A DNA stretch of 64,000 nt from positions 1,385,178 to 1,449,177 of the forward strand of contig BCJU01000001.1 in the NCBI GenBank assembly GCA_001600355.1, in the 5' to 3' direction. The translations under genes and the position numbers were made by a program. Source of the DNA: Meira nashicola. Lineage: Eukaryota; Basidiomycota; Exobasidiomycetes; Exobasidiales; Brachybasidiaceae. The notes beneath the pieces were generated by a model. It did not search any database. It had not been told where the DNA came from and saw only the letters and a program-made list of their open reading frames with translations. Position 1 is the stretch's first letter, and every line of letters begins with the position of its first letter. This document shows, piece by piece, positions 10,213 through 19,221 of this stretch.

Positions 10213-11853
10213 ATGACCATGAAAATGGTTTCTTCTCCAGCAGCAGAGGTAGAAAATCTCTTTACGAGAGCACTCACAATCGCCTCTAATCCATCGACCG
10301 AAATGATACAATCTATTTCCATCGAGTCATCTATCACATTCAAACCCTTAGAAAAGGTCGAAATGAACGATGAGCTCATTCATCAAATTGCTGAAATTAT
10401 TGCGTCATATCGTATCGTTGGACCAAATGATCAATACGAAGCCGTGATGAAGCCAAAAATGATTGATCTTATTCATGAGTTCATCGGTCAAGGAAAGCCA
10501 ATCAATATGGTCGTACCTGCTTTTCCATTTAAAAGTCCAAATCATCAAAATAAAGTGATAGGATCAGAAGCAGATGTAGGTGAAAGAATGACATTACAGC
10601 ATTTAAATTCTATTGGTCAAAGTGTTCAACAAATTTATCCACAAGGTGCCTTTATTACAATAATCAGTGATGGCCCATGCTATAATGATCTATTAGGAGT
10701 AAGTGATAAAGAAGTTTATTCATACGCCAGAAGTTTGGAAAATATTTGCGAACGTTTACGTTTGAAACATGTTCGATTTTCCAACATTTATACTTTATCC
10801 GGTAAAAAGAATCCAAGCACTTATCTTGAATATATGGAAACAATTGATTCAATTAGAGAAGAAATTTTTACAGATTTTCTGCCAAATGCATACAATTTTG
10901 ATCAAGATATCAAAACAAATCCAAATTCACTCTCAACTTATCGTGGATATTTGAAATTTTTAGAATCAGATTTAGCTATCTTTTGTAAAACAGAAGGAAT
11001 GAGCAAAACTGCTGCACGAAAACACCATTCAAAAGTGGCACGAAAGATGATTGAAAGAGGCAAAGCGTTTTCAGCTTTAGTGAAAAATAATTCACCTGAT
11101 CATATCCGTCTTTCGATCCATGCAAGCAATAATACGGATAAATTATCAATTTCACTTTTACCGCATGAACGATATAGTATCTTTCCCGTCACACCTTGGC
11201 ATAATACACCTTTCATTTCTCCGACGGAGACCGGTTTAAGCATTGGACGTAAACCGGATATGAATGACAAAATCGTTCCGTACAAATTATTTAAAGACGA
11301 AATAGGATTAACGTATTTACGGGCTGATGTATCAATTTTTACTCTATTTGTTGGTCAAAGTGAATTGGAAGAAGTGAAAAGCTTGATTGAACCAATATAT
11401 CCGTTTGGATTACGTGTTAAAGTACCACAAGCCATTGCAGTAAAAGACGTTCGATTTGACAATATTGAACAATTAGCAAAAATTCACTCTCCAATTATTT
11501 TTGAAGGATTAGCAGAAGATTCAACAGATTTAGTCGTTCACGCATTTACAAAATTAAACCAGACTGATTTATCACTCAGCTTTTTAGACGATTCAAATCA
11601 TTTTAACTCTACACTTGTTTCAATTTTTGTGCAAGTTTGCCCCGAACAAGACCCAAGCAACATGCAAAGAAGAAGAAGCAGTATTCCATCAAATTTATTT
11701 GACCTTGACCATGAATCTGTGCAAAAAGATATTGATGCTCGTTATTGTGTCACTCATAGCTGGAGAGCTGATTCGGCAGTAATTTCTCATCACTCTACCG
11801 CTTTACCTGTACATCATCCTACCAAAGTTCGTGTTCTAAAGGCCGATGTTTAA
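10213..11853 (+). CDS. Isocyanide synthase, DIT1/PvcA family, copy 2 (complete)
   Basis: A 546-residue intron-free protein. The pyoverdine/dityrosine-biosynthesis domain spans roughly residues 55-335: VPAFPFKSPNHQNKVIG (about 101-117), EADVGERMTLQHL, IYPQGAFITIISDGPCYND (about 141-159), then RLSIHASNN (299-307) and TPWHN (327-331). These are conserved landmarks of PvcA-type isocyanide synthases and yeast Dit1. Residues 350-546 form a second, unassigned region; fungal synthases are often fused to a TauD-like dioxygenase, but I see no clear metal-binding motif here, and Dit1 is similarly long. The first ATG is used; a second in-frame ATG lies four codons later. Together with copy 1, the exporter, the GST and the DJ-1 protein it defines the cluster. 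The amino-acid substrate (Tyr, Trp, Val, Leu are known in the family) cannot be read from the sequence. Confidence 0.88.
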   Translation: MTMKMVSSPAAEVENLFTRALTIASNPSTEMIQSISIESSITFKPLEKVEMNDELIHQIAEIIASYRIVGPNDQYEAVMKPKMIDLIHEFIGQGKPINMVVPAFPFKSPNHQNKVIGSEADVGERMTLQHLNSIGQSVQQIYPQGAFITIISDGPCYNDLLGVSDKEVYSYARSLENICERLRLKHVRFSNIYTLSGKKNPSTYLEYMETIDSIREEIFTDFLPNAYNFDQDIKTNPNSLSTYRGYLKFLESDLAIFCKTEGMSKTAARKHHSKVARKMIERGKAFSALVKNNSPDHIRLSIHASNNTDKLSISLLPHERYSIFPVTPWHNTPFISPTETGLSIGRKPDMNDKIVPYKLFKDEIGLTYLRADVSIFTLFVGQSELEEVKSLIEPIYPFGLRVKVPQAIAVKDVRFDNIEQLAKIHSPIIFEGLAEDSTDLVVHAFTKLNQTDLSLSFLDDSNHFNSTLVSIFVQVCPEQDPSNMQRRRSSIPSNLFDLDHESVQKDIDARYCVTHSWRADSAVISHHSTALPVHHPTKVRVLKADV

Positions 11854-11967
11854 TTAGACTTCATTTTATACTGCTCTTTATTTTTTTTTTCACATAATAT
11901 ATACAATTTCATCATTTGAATGGAAAATGTTTAGGACAATTTATAGATTGTGCAACGAAGATTTGGG

Positions 11968-13203
11968 TTATGAAATCATTTTCTTAGCGTTCGTGTCTTG
12001 ACTGACAATAGTTGCATCAGAATCAAAATCCCAAGGAATACATTGAAAGCTTTTGGTTAAATTATTGGAAGGAAGAGTGAATGTAAATTTTTCATTTCTA
12101 TTTTTTGAACAGCCTATTATCAATTTCTTCAAGACTGATTTAGATTTTGCTTTATTGAAAAACGAATGCTTTAATAAACGAGCAGCAGTTGGCCTCTTAT
12201 TTGGATCTTTTTGCAAACAAGATTCGATCATATCCACAAAAGATTGTGAATACTTATTTGGACCATTAAAACGATGCAAAGTTGGATAATTGCCTTTCAA
12301 AATTTCCATCATTGCTTTAACAGGATTTTTATCGCTGTTTGGGTGTTTTCCTGTTGCTAATTCTATAGAAGTGATAGCAAAGCTCCAAATATCGGCTATT
12401 TTATTATGAATGCTATGAGTCAGTAAAGCAAATTCATTTTAATCGAAATATATACTTTCTCACCTTTTTGATCATATCTTTGATCCTCCAATACCTCTGG
12501 CGCCATCCAAAAAGGCTATTTTAGAGAATTTGATTAGTTAATAAAGACTAAAGATAAAGTCTAAAAAAGAAAGAAAAAAAAAACTCACAGTTCCTACGAA
12601 GCTTCTTCGTCTTTTTAATTTGCTATTGTCTTGCTCTTTGACGTTGATCTTTTCTCCTTCTTCTAGAATTGTTCCAACTCCAAAATCTGCCAATAAAACA
12701 GTACCATCTTCCTCAATGAGTAAATTAGAAGCTTTTATATCACGATGAAGCCATCCGGAATTATGCAAATAGTGTAAGCCTTGGAGTGCTTGTTTTAAAA
12801 TTGTTGCAATTGCAATTTCTTCTATTCCTTCAGGGTAAGAATTCTGTAAAATATCCAAAGCACTACCGGCTTTCATCAATTTAGATACCAAGTGTAATTT
12901 TGAACCTTCTATCCAACAATCAAGAATTGGAAGAACGTTTTGATGTTTTGATAATGACATTATATGTGTTTCCCTTCTGATATTTGCAATATTTAGTTCA
13001 AATTTATCCAGTTCAATCACTTTTACTGCGCATGTTGATCGAATTGGAGTATTACAGTTTGTTGCCTCAAATACAACGGATGAAGAACCATGACCAATTA
13101 TTTTTTTCAATTTATAATCTTCCCTTTTACATGAATATATCGGCTTTTCATTCACGATCGAATCAGAATGACTTGCTAAACGTAAATTTGAGATCTTCAA
13201 CAT
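11968..13203 (-). CDS. Ste20-group Ser/Thr protein kinase, OSR1/SPAK-like
   Basis: Three exons, 12589-13203, 12464-12515 and 11968-12395, join in frame to 364 residues. Visible kinase elements in order are the glycine loop GHGSSSVVFEA, CAVKVIELDKF with the ATP lysine, LHRDIKASNLL, ADFGVG, the activation segment RRRSFVGT-PFWMAPEV, and ADIWSFAITSIELATG. The last exon completes the C-lobe (KDPNKRPTAARLLKHSFF). PFWMAPEV and ADIWSFAIT are typical of the OSR1/SPAK branch of Ste20 kinases, but there is little room for their C-terminal CCT domain. The intron boundary before ADIW was chosen because it alone restores the frame and the motif. The gene is convergent with synthase copy 2, only about 115 bp apart. 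It may be an unrelated resident of the region or a cluster-associated signalling gene. Confidence 0.83.
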
Positions 13204-14237
13204 TCTTTACAGCCTTTTTCAAACGATTTTATTTTACAATCGTATTTATGTATAATTCTTGATATCAATCAGGCAAATATCATAATCATAAACAATTCCG
13301 AATTCAATCCGACGCAAAGTTTGTATCAAAAGCAATCGATCAAATGTCCGCGTATATCCATCTTTTGGTTATATACGCGCGCATTGAGTGCAGTGCAGTG
13401 CAGGAAAACCATATCTCAGCTTGTCGGCTCCTACACTTTCACCTCGAGGTAATAAATAAGGGAGATCAAGCTAATTTTTGGTATACAAAACGCCCAATTT
13501 TCACAACATAAAAAACACACCTTAGAATCCAAAGCGATCAAAAAAGTGCGCAGCGCCTTTACAAACCTTGTCAACTTTTAAACTTTCCTCCTTGATATGT
13601 TTGAATAGAAGCTTTCACAAGAAATAATCACTCGGCGCACGCCACACTTCGCTTTTCATTTATTTAGCCTTTGTTTTATCAATGCATCTTCTCCGCTCAA
13701 CAATTGTTTGAGCCCGTGCTAACGCGTGTATTATCTTTGGCCGTCGGCAATTTTCATCGAGGAACAAACATTAATTACGCTAAAAATAAATTAAATTGAA
13801 AATGGCAAAATGGCGTCAAATACATTCTTTATCCGCAAGTGCTTGCTGCACGTAGATGCGACTTTTACTGTTTATGCATAAGAATTAACTTCTTTCTCGA
13901 ATTTTGCCCACGAATGGATCAAAAGTCAGAAGAAGAAGTGCAAGGAACGTGAATAGGTATGTTAAAAAACGTGCTATGAACACTGTCTATGTTCCTGACT
14001 GAAATGAAGACATGCGGGAATGTATGGTCTAAAAGAACTTGCCTGGATAGCAATTTATAGGGCTTTTAGTTCTCGGTTTATAGAGAGAAACCTTGAAATT
14101 CGGAAAATTGTATGAAAGGCCAATTTGTATAGTGTCAAAAAGGATTATTTAATTCTTTATGAATTCTTATCTTCTTATCCTCACGTTTGAAGAATATCGT
14201 TTGATCGAATTAACATCAACAATCACTTCGTAGCAAT
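13204..14237. promoter_or_regulatory. About 1 kb divergent intergenic region, kinase / unknown gene
   Basis: No coding potential seen. It contains TGTCCGCGTATAT at 13345-13357, whose CGCGTATAT pairs with ATATACGCG at 13371-13379 as a perfect 9-bp inverted repeat with a 13-base gap, and a short GTGCA repeat at about 13386-13402. The rest is AT-rich with no recognisable feature. Confidence 0.45.
13345..13379. repeat. Inverted repeat CGCGTATAT / ATATACGCG overlapping the shared 13-mer
   Basis: Arms 13349-13357 and 13371-13379 are exact reverse complements. The left arm is part of the 13-mer shared with the halogenase-like gene promoter at 6407-6419. It could be a dimeric regulator site or a small hairpin. 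Confidence 0.4.
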
Positions 14238-15359
14238 ATGCAAAGATATCCTTTTTCGAATAAGCAAGAAACAATTTATCGTCAATCTACGTCTTCATCT
14301 GCGAAAGCTCTATCAGAAATATCTTATGAAGGTATATATTCCAATTGTGGTCGAGGTCGTGGATTTGATGAAGAAATTGTTGAATGGCTTGAGATAGCAA
14401 GAAGAAAGTCAACCGGAGATTTGAGTTTGTTTCAACGAAAGCAAGAAGAAGAACCAAGTAGATATAGTTTAAATAGAAAAACAACAAGCACATACTTTTC
14501 ATCTTTACTTTTTAATTCTAATAGTAGGCCAGCAACAGAAGAAATAGAGGTTTTACAAGAACCAAAAACGAATAAAAATCAAAATAATCAAAGGAACCCG
14601 TTTTCTTATTATAACAACTTTTCAGCACCTAATAAACATTTTCCTGCCGATTCAGATACAGATGCTATCAGTAGAAGATCTGATTCTGTATCGGATCTGT
14701 ATAATCAATTTAATCTTCTTATTGCAAATGGGATAGAGAAGACAAATCCATCTGTTGGTCAAGAATCTTATGGCAGTACAACAATGACAAGCACTCTACA
14801 TACACCTTCAATTTTTCCTTTAGAAGTACCTAGGACAACAAGCTCCAGTGATAACTCTATAAATTCCTATTCGATCCTCGTTCCGCAACCGACAAGTGAA
14901 TCAATTTTAACAAAAGAACCACATACAAACACTATCAAAATGAAAAATCCATTAGAATTTTCTTTAGCACAAAATGAAAATGTAAACCCTGGATTGACAA
15001 TGGAAAATGATGGAAAAGTGGCTGCTGATTCGTTGTCAAACTTTATCTTTGAGAAAAGTGAAGATTTGATGAAATGGCTAGAGGAACAACCTTATACGGC
15101 AAACAGCGAGGAACAATCATGTCAAAATTCAAAAGGAACTAATGAAGTTCAACAATCGGAAGATAAGGAACTAAATAAATTTAAGCTCAACTCGCTTCCG
15201 ATCAATAAACGTAGAAAGACTGAATCTGATTCTCATTCTCATTCTAGCCTTCATTCTCCTCCAACGATCACGTCATTACCCAATTACGGCCAAACAGGAC
15301 AATCTTTGTGGGACGATTGCCTATTGTTCGAATTAGACCCTTCTGAATTTACACTTTGA
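14238..15359 (+). CDS. Unrecognised Ser/Asn-rich protein inside the cluster
   Basis: A 373-residue intron-free frame of unknown function. It is polar and low in hydrophobic segments, rich in Ser, Asn, Thr, Gln and Glu, with no signal peptide or membrane segment. The more ordered parts are an acidic N-terminal stretch (GFDEEIVEWLEIARRK), a helix-like piece (EDLMKWLEEQPY) and an aromatic/acidic C-terminus (LWDDCLLFELDPSEFTL). NKRRKTESDSHSHS could be a nuclear localisation signal. Acidic and aromatic patches in a disordered chain would suit a transcriptional co-activator, but this is a guess. It sits between the kinase and the DJ-1 gene and may be lineage-specific. The continuous frame over 1.1 kb supports a real gene. 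Confidence 0.6.
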   Translation: MQRYPFSNKQETIYRQSTSSSAKALSEISYEGIYSNCGRGRGFDEEIVEWLEIARRKSTGDLSLFQRKQEEEPSRYSLNRKTTSTYFSSLLFNSNSRPATEEIEVLQEPKTNKNQNNQRNPFSYYNNFSAPNKHFPADSDTDAISRRSDSVSDLYNQFNLLIANGIEKTNPSVGQESYGSTTMTSTLHTPSIFPLEVPRTTSSSDNSINSYSILVPQPTSESILTKEPHTNTIKMKNPLEFSLAQNENVNPGLTMENDGKVAADSLSNFIFEKSEDLMKWLEEQPYTANSEEQSCQNSKGTNEVQQSEDKELNKFKLNSLPINKRRKTESDSHSHSSLHSPPTITSLPNYGQTGQSLWDDCLLFELDPSEFTL

Positions 15360-15923
15360 TATCCTTCTTTCGCCGGCCAAGATTAAATATCATTGGCCGT
15401 ACTGCAAATATTCTCCGCCTTTTCTTTTTCTCTTATTTAGCCTAAATTAAAATCCATTTATTTAGCCCGAATTGAATTGTAAATGTGTACGTATGGTACT
15501 CTGTTACGATAAATTACACAACAACGTGTTTAAAAGATCGGAAAATTGACTGACGGTTGTTTCTCCTTCTTTGATGTCCTCAATCAACAAAAGTCGGGGT
15601 GTTAATTAATTAAACGTTTACTGACTAAATTTGTATTACTATAATACTTCCTTGTGGTTTTAGCGCGGAAACTATTCTATTCTATGTCCGATCTTCCATG
15701 GTAACCGTTCTAAATGAAATACGCTAAAAATTAAACATGCATACGTTTAACACTGATAAAAGTCCGAAACTCCGTAGAGATGAAGTGCCGTCAGGTCAAG
15801 TAAGCTTATCGTACTGCACTTTTGTATAAAGAAAGTAAAAGGAACGAAATATATAAACATAGAGTAGAAGTCCATCTTTTTACTATATGTCTCCTTCTCA
15901 CAGTGTCTAATATTTATCCTAAA
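15360..15923. promoter_or_regulatory. Promoter of the DJ-1/PfpI gene
   Basis: Non-coding. It contains GCGCGGA at 15663-15669 (core of the synthase element), the shared 24-bp element in reverse at 15766-15789, and TATAAAC at 15852-15858, 66 bp before the preferred ATG. An open frame upstream of that ATG is probably leader. Confidence 0.5.
15766..15789 (-). promoter_or_regulatory. Shared cluster element GGCACT-N8-ACGGAGTTTC, copy 3
   Basis: On the minus strand the two blocks are identical to the copies at 3349 and 8823 with the same 8-bp gap (TCATCTCT), and continue as CGG. About 135 bp before the DJ-1 ATG. Confidence 0.6.
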
Positions 15924-16746
15924 ATGCCTTATGAACATAAGATTATAGCATTACTTTATAGCGATTATGAAGCTTTAGACGTTTTCGGACCAATAGGAGC
16001 AATCGTACCTAGAAGTGATTTTTATAAAGTTGAATTTGTCACTTTAAATTCAATTCAAAACGAAAAAGGAGTTGAATCATCAATCAAAAATGGAATTGCA
16101 ACGCCTACAAGCAAAACAATCGATGAAGTAAATTCTTCAAAAGAAGAATTTGATACACTTTTCATTCCTGGTGGTTTTGGTTTTTTACCTCTAATTTGGG
16201 ATCCTTTTCTTTTGAAAAAGATTGCAATTTTAGTCGATCAAGCTCCAAATGTGTTTACGGTATGTACAGGATCTTTATTATTAGCAGCCACCGGAAAATT
16301 GGAAGGTCGTAAAGCGACAACAAATAAACGCCTTTTTGATGATCAAACTCCCCGTCGTAAGTAGCAGAAGAAGAGTTTTTTAAATAGAAACTCTCTTGTA
16401 AAGATTATGCAACCTCTTACCCTTTTTTCTCCCATTTATAGATCCTGCGGTCAAATGGCAAAAAAAAGCACGTTGGGTTGAAGATGGTAAATTCCTTACC
16501 TCTTCTGGTGTAACAGCAGGGATTGATGCTGGATTTGCATTCATTTCTAGAACTTATATTGCTCCAGAAGATCGTACATCTGAAAAACAAAAGATTGATA
16601 AGACGGGTGATAAAACTTCAATTCCTGGTTATAATGCTAAAAAAGCTACAGGTCATGCTCATTTTGTCGCTTTCGGCTTAGAATACGCTTGGAATACCGA
16701 TGCAGGAGATGATAAATTTGTAGATCTTCCTGCTCAACGTGCTTAA
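15924..16746 (+). CDS. DJ-1/PfpI family protein, isonitrile hydratase-like
   Basis: Exons 15924-16356 and 16442-16746 join in phase 1 to 245 residues. MPYEHKIIALLY is taken as the start because it leads straight into the first strand; the frame is open 34 codons further upstream. The DJ-1/PfpI fold shows the early acidic residue (YEALDVFGP), FDTLFIPGGFG, and the nucleophile elbow VFTVCTGSLLLAATG with the catalytic cysteine, followed by GRKATTNK and SSGVTAGIDAGF. CTGS plus RATT-like and SGVTAGID segments are shared with bacterial isonitrile hydratase InhA, which hydrates isocyanides to N-formyl compounds, but also with other fungal members of unknown activity. In a cluster with two isocyanide synthases, detoxification of the product is an attractive role. 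The promoter carries the shared cluster element. Confidence 0.82.
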
Positions 16747-16803
16747 GCCTGAAATAATACATATTTTGCAATGTGATTGATTAGAAGTACATCATATTTA
16801 TTG

Positions 16804-19221
16804 CTAAAAGGAATCATTATAAGCCATCCTCGCAGCAAGGTATGAGCGCGAACTTACACTCAATGATGGCGTTGGAGGTCCGGTAAAGTGATTATATTCA
16901 GCAGTATAAATTTGCTTAACTGATCGACTAGGCGAAATCGATGACGTAGAGACGGCTTTATCATGATCGAGTTGATTTGCAGAAGCAGAATTTGGAGTAT
17001 TTAAAGCAGCGGCGTTTATAGTGTCGATACTTGAATTAGAATTAGTCATCATCATTTCTAAAAATTCACCTAATTCGAAACTTTCTTCGGACCTATCACT
17101 TTGTGAGGTAAAACTTCCAACGAGCGGATCCACGTCGAAATCTTGAAAATTGAGGCTAATTTGATCATCTGCAGTGATAGGAAGAACTTTTAGGTCCATG
17201 AGTAACTCTGCTGCAGACATAGTAGGCCTGATGTCGGAAGACATCTTCTTTCCCGCTCCAATTGTTGCCGAAGAATTTGGAAAGTGAGTAAGATTAGGTT
17301 CGTTGTGCTCTTGAAGGGAATTGATGATACTTGCAATCTTTTCCCTCAATTCTTTCAAACTTATTCGACTTTCGTTTGTTGATTGTTCTGCAATCTTGTT
17401 TGCTTCGGCTTCCTCTAGTTGAATCAATGCTTCTAGAAGATTGATGCCACGCAGTATCACTTGACTTTTTTGTTCCTCTTTTCGTGATTGGTGTATATCG
17501 CCAGTGTGATCATTGTACAATTTCAACAATTCAATAGCTTCACGAACTTTGTCTCTTATCATCATTCGAAAAAGTTGATCATCGGAATTATTTTCCTTAT
17601 TTTTAAGACAATTTCGTCGAAGCAAATCGAAAAGAAGAACAGCAGCTGCATGTAATATTTGATTAGGGCTTGTTGAAAGTGAACCGCAAACGACGCAAGA
17701 TGATTGCATTTGAACTTGTGTTCCAATAATGTTCAAAGCCAACATTTGTGAATACTGTAATTGAATTGAAGCGGCCAGGCGATTTCTATGAAAACGTAAA
17801 AGTAAACTCCATAATTGTTGATGAATCATCCAACGATGTACGGGTATAGCTTGTGCCGGTCCAATTGTTGTACCTGTCCCGATCGTGCTTCCAAAACGAA
17901 AATAAGGCGGTAAATCTGCAACAAGAGATTCATACATTTTTCCGTATTGAACCCTTGATGATGCTGAAATTATTTTTGCTTGTAAGATCTGTCGGAGTAA
18001 ATTTGCAATTTGTATAGTATGGATTGTATAAGATAGCATGGTAAACTGCGTTTTTGGTTGTTCCACAATAAAACCTTGATCATCAAGTGTACTTGTTTCC
18101 GTTGATAAGTCTTGATCGTTGATGTGTAATGGTTTTCGCGTAGACACTTGTGAAGGATGAATGGTAAATTGACCTGTTATTTGTGCATGAGCCCAATCAT
18201 GAATCGAAAGGGCCCACCAAATTCGAACTCCTACTTCGGTTCGTATGTGAGAAGGCATAATCAAGCTCGCTAAACGTTCTCCTTCTTTCGGCTTTAATTC
18301 AGCTTTACCTAGATTATGCAAGCCTAATCTTCGAGCACCAGAGATTGCACATACCAGAATATTTTCCAAATTTGCTCTATCTTCTCCTCCGTCCAAGAGG
18401 ATCATGATACATACTTGAAGACTAGCTATCGATCCAGTAAATGGTACTAATCCACCCTTTATACATCTTTGAGCAAGAGTACCCCAATCTTTACCTCGAT
18501 TATATTGATCGGAACAACGAATTTGTTCAACTTGTAAAGCTTCTTGACTTGCAAACCAACCGGAAATTTTAGGAGAAGGATGAAAAGCTAAACCAAGCTT
18601 TAAAGAAAGAAGCAAACATGCCAACATATCCATACTAAATAATTCAAATAAAGCATACTTCTTTTCTTCCATTTCCTTCGAATCAGCACAAACGCATAGA
18701 CGTTCAATTTGAAGTATATGCGATGGTGTATGAAAAATGTTGCCGATTGGAGCTTGACATCTCGTAACAAATACTTCTGTTAATGCTTTGATGAGTTCCG
18801 AGCTTGGTAATGCATTTGCAATCTCTTCAATCAATTCTAAACATTCTTTTTGCCGTTTACTGTCATGCGCCATTGCTTGCCAAAATGGGTTTTGCACATC
18901 TGGTTTGACGATATTGAAAGGTTTTTTTGTTGTTGTTTGCCAATGACTTCCTTTTCCGTTGCTTGATGATACGTTGTTTTCATGATCGAATATATAATCT
19001 TCTAATTCGTTCATGCTTCTCTCTGTATAATCTTCTTCTATCTCTTGTCCATCATCCTCATCAACCCTTACCCTCTTTCGCCTAGGTAACCGTTCATCTT
19101 TTACGCATAAATGCCCAACATCTCTTTTTATGCATTCTGTGCATGGTTCTTTTCGGTCGCATTTCAATTTCGATATCCTACATCTTGAACATGATAACGT
19201 TAATTTCATTTTTCCTTCCAT
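16804..19221 (-). CDS. Zn2Cys6 transcription regulator with fungal-specific middle domain
   Basis: An 805-residue intron-free protein. The zinc cluster is at the very N-terminus with full spacing C11-x2-C14-x6-C21-x5-C27-x2-C30-x8-C39, followed by the basic linker RRKRVRV and an acidic stretch. Residues from about 190 to 480 look like the fungal-specific transcription factor domain, with IWWALSIHDWAHAQITG resembling its conserved W-x-L-x-x-D-x-x-x-A block. The C-terminal 170 residues are Ser/Thr-rich and acidic, a possible activation domain. Translation may begin at Met1 or Met5. It is convergent with and only about 57 bp from the DJ-1 gene, so it could mark the right edge of the isocyanide cluster or be the first gene outside it. 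Confidence 0.88.
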   Translation of the reverse strand: MEGKMKLTLSCSRCRISKLKCDRKEPCTECIKRDVGHLCVKDERLPRRKRVRVDEDDGQEIEEDYTERSMNELEDYIFDHENNVSSSNGKGSHWQTTTKKPFNIVKPDVQNPFWQAMAHDSKRQKECLELIEEIANALPSSELIKALTEVFVTRCQAPIGNIFHTPSHILQIERLCVCADSKEMEEKKYALFELFSMDMLACLLLSLKLGLAFHPSPKISGWFASQEALQVEQIRCSDQYNRGKDWGTLAQRCIKGGLVPFTGSIASLQVCIMILLDGGEDRANLENILVCAISGARRLGLHNLGKAELKPKEGERLASLIMPSHIRTEVGVRIWWALSIHDWAHAQITGQFTIHPSQVSTRKPLHINDQDLSTETSTLDDQGFIVEQPKTQFTMLSYTIHTIQIANLLRQILQAKIISASSRVQYGKMYESLVADLPPYFRFGSTIGTGTTIGPAQAIPVHRWMIHQQLWSLLLRFHRNRLAASIQLQYSQMLALNIIGTQVQMQSSCVVCGSLSTSPNQILHAAAVLLFDLLRRNCLKNKENNSDDQLFRMMIRDKVREAIELLKLYNDHTGDIHQSRKEEQKSQVILRGINLLEALIQLEEAEANKIAEQSTNESRISLKELREKIASIINSLQEHNEPNLTHFPNSSATIGAGKKMSSDIRPTMSAAELLMDLKVLPITADDQISLNFQDFDVDPLVGSFTSQSDRSEESFELGEFLEMMMTNSNSSIDTINAAALNTPNSASANQLDHDKAVSTSSISPSRSVKQIYTAEYNHFTGPPTPSLSVSSRSYLAARMAYNDSF

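Noticed and set aside
13386..13402. GTGCA repeat considered as origin or attachment site
   Set aside because: Only a few units long and without flanking repeats; too short for any specific role.
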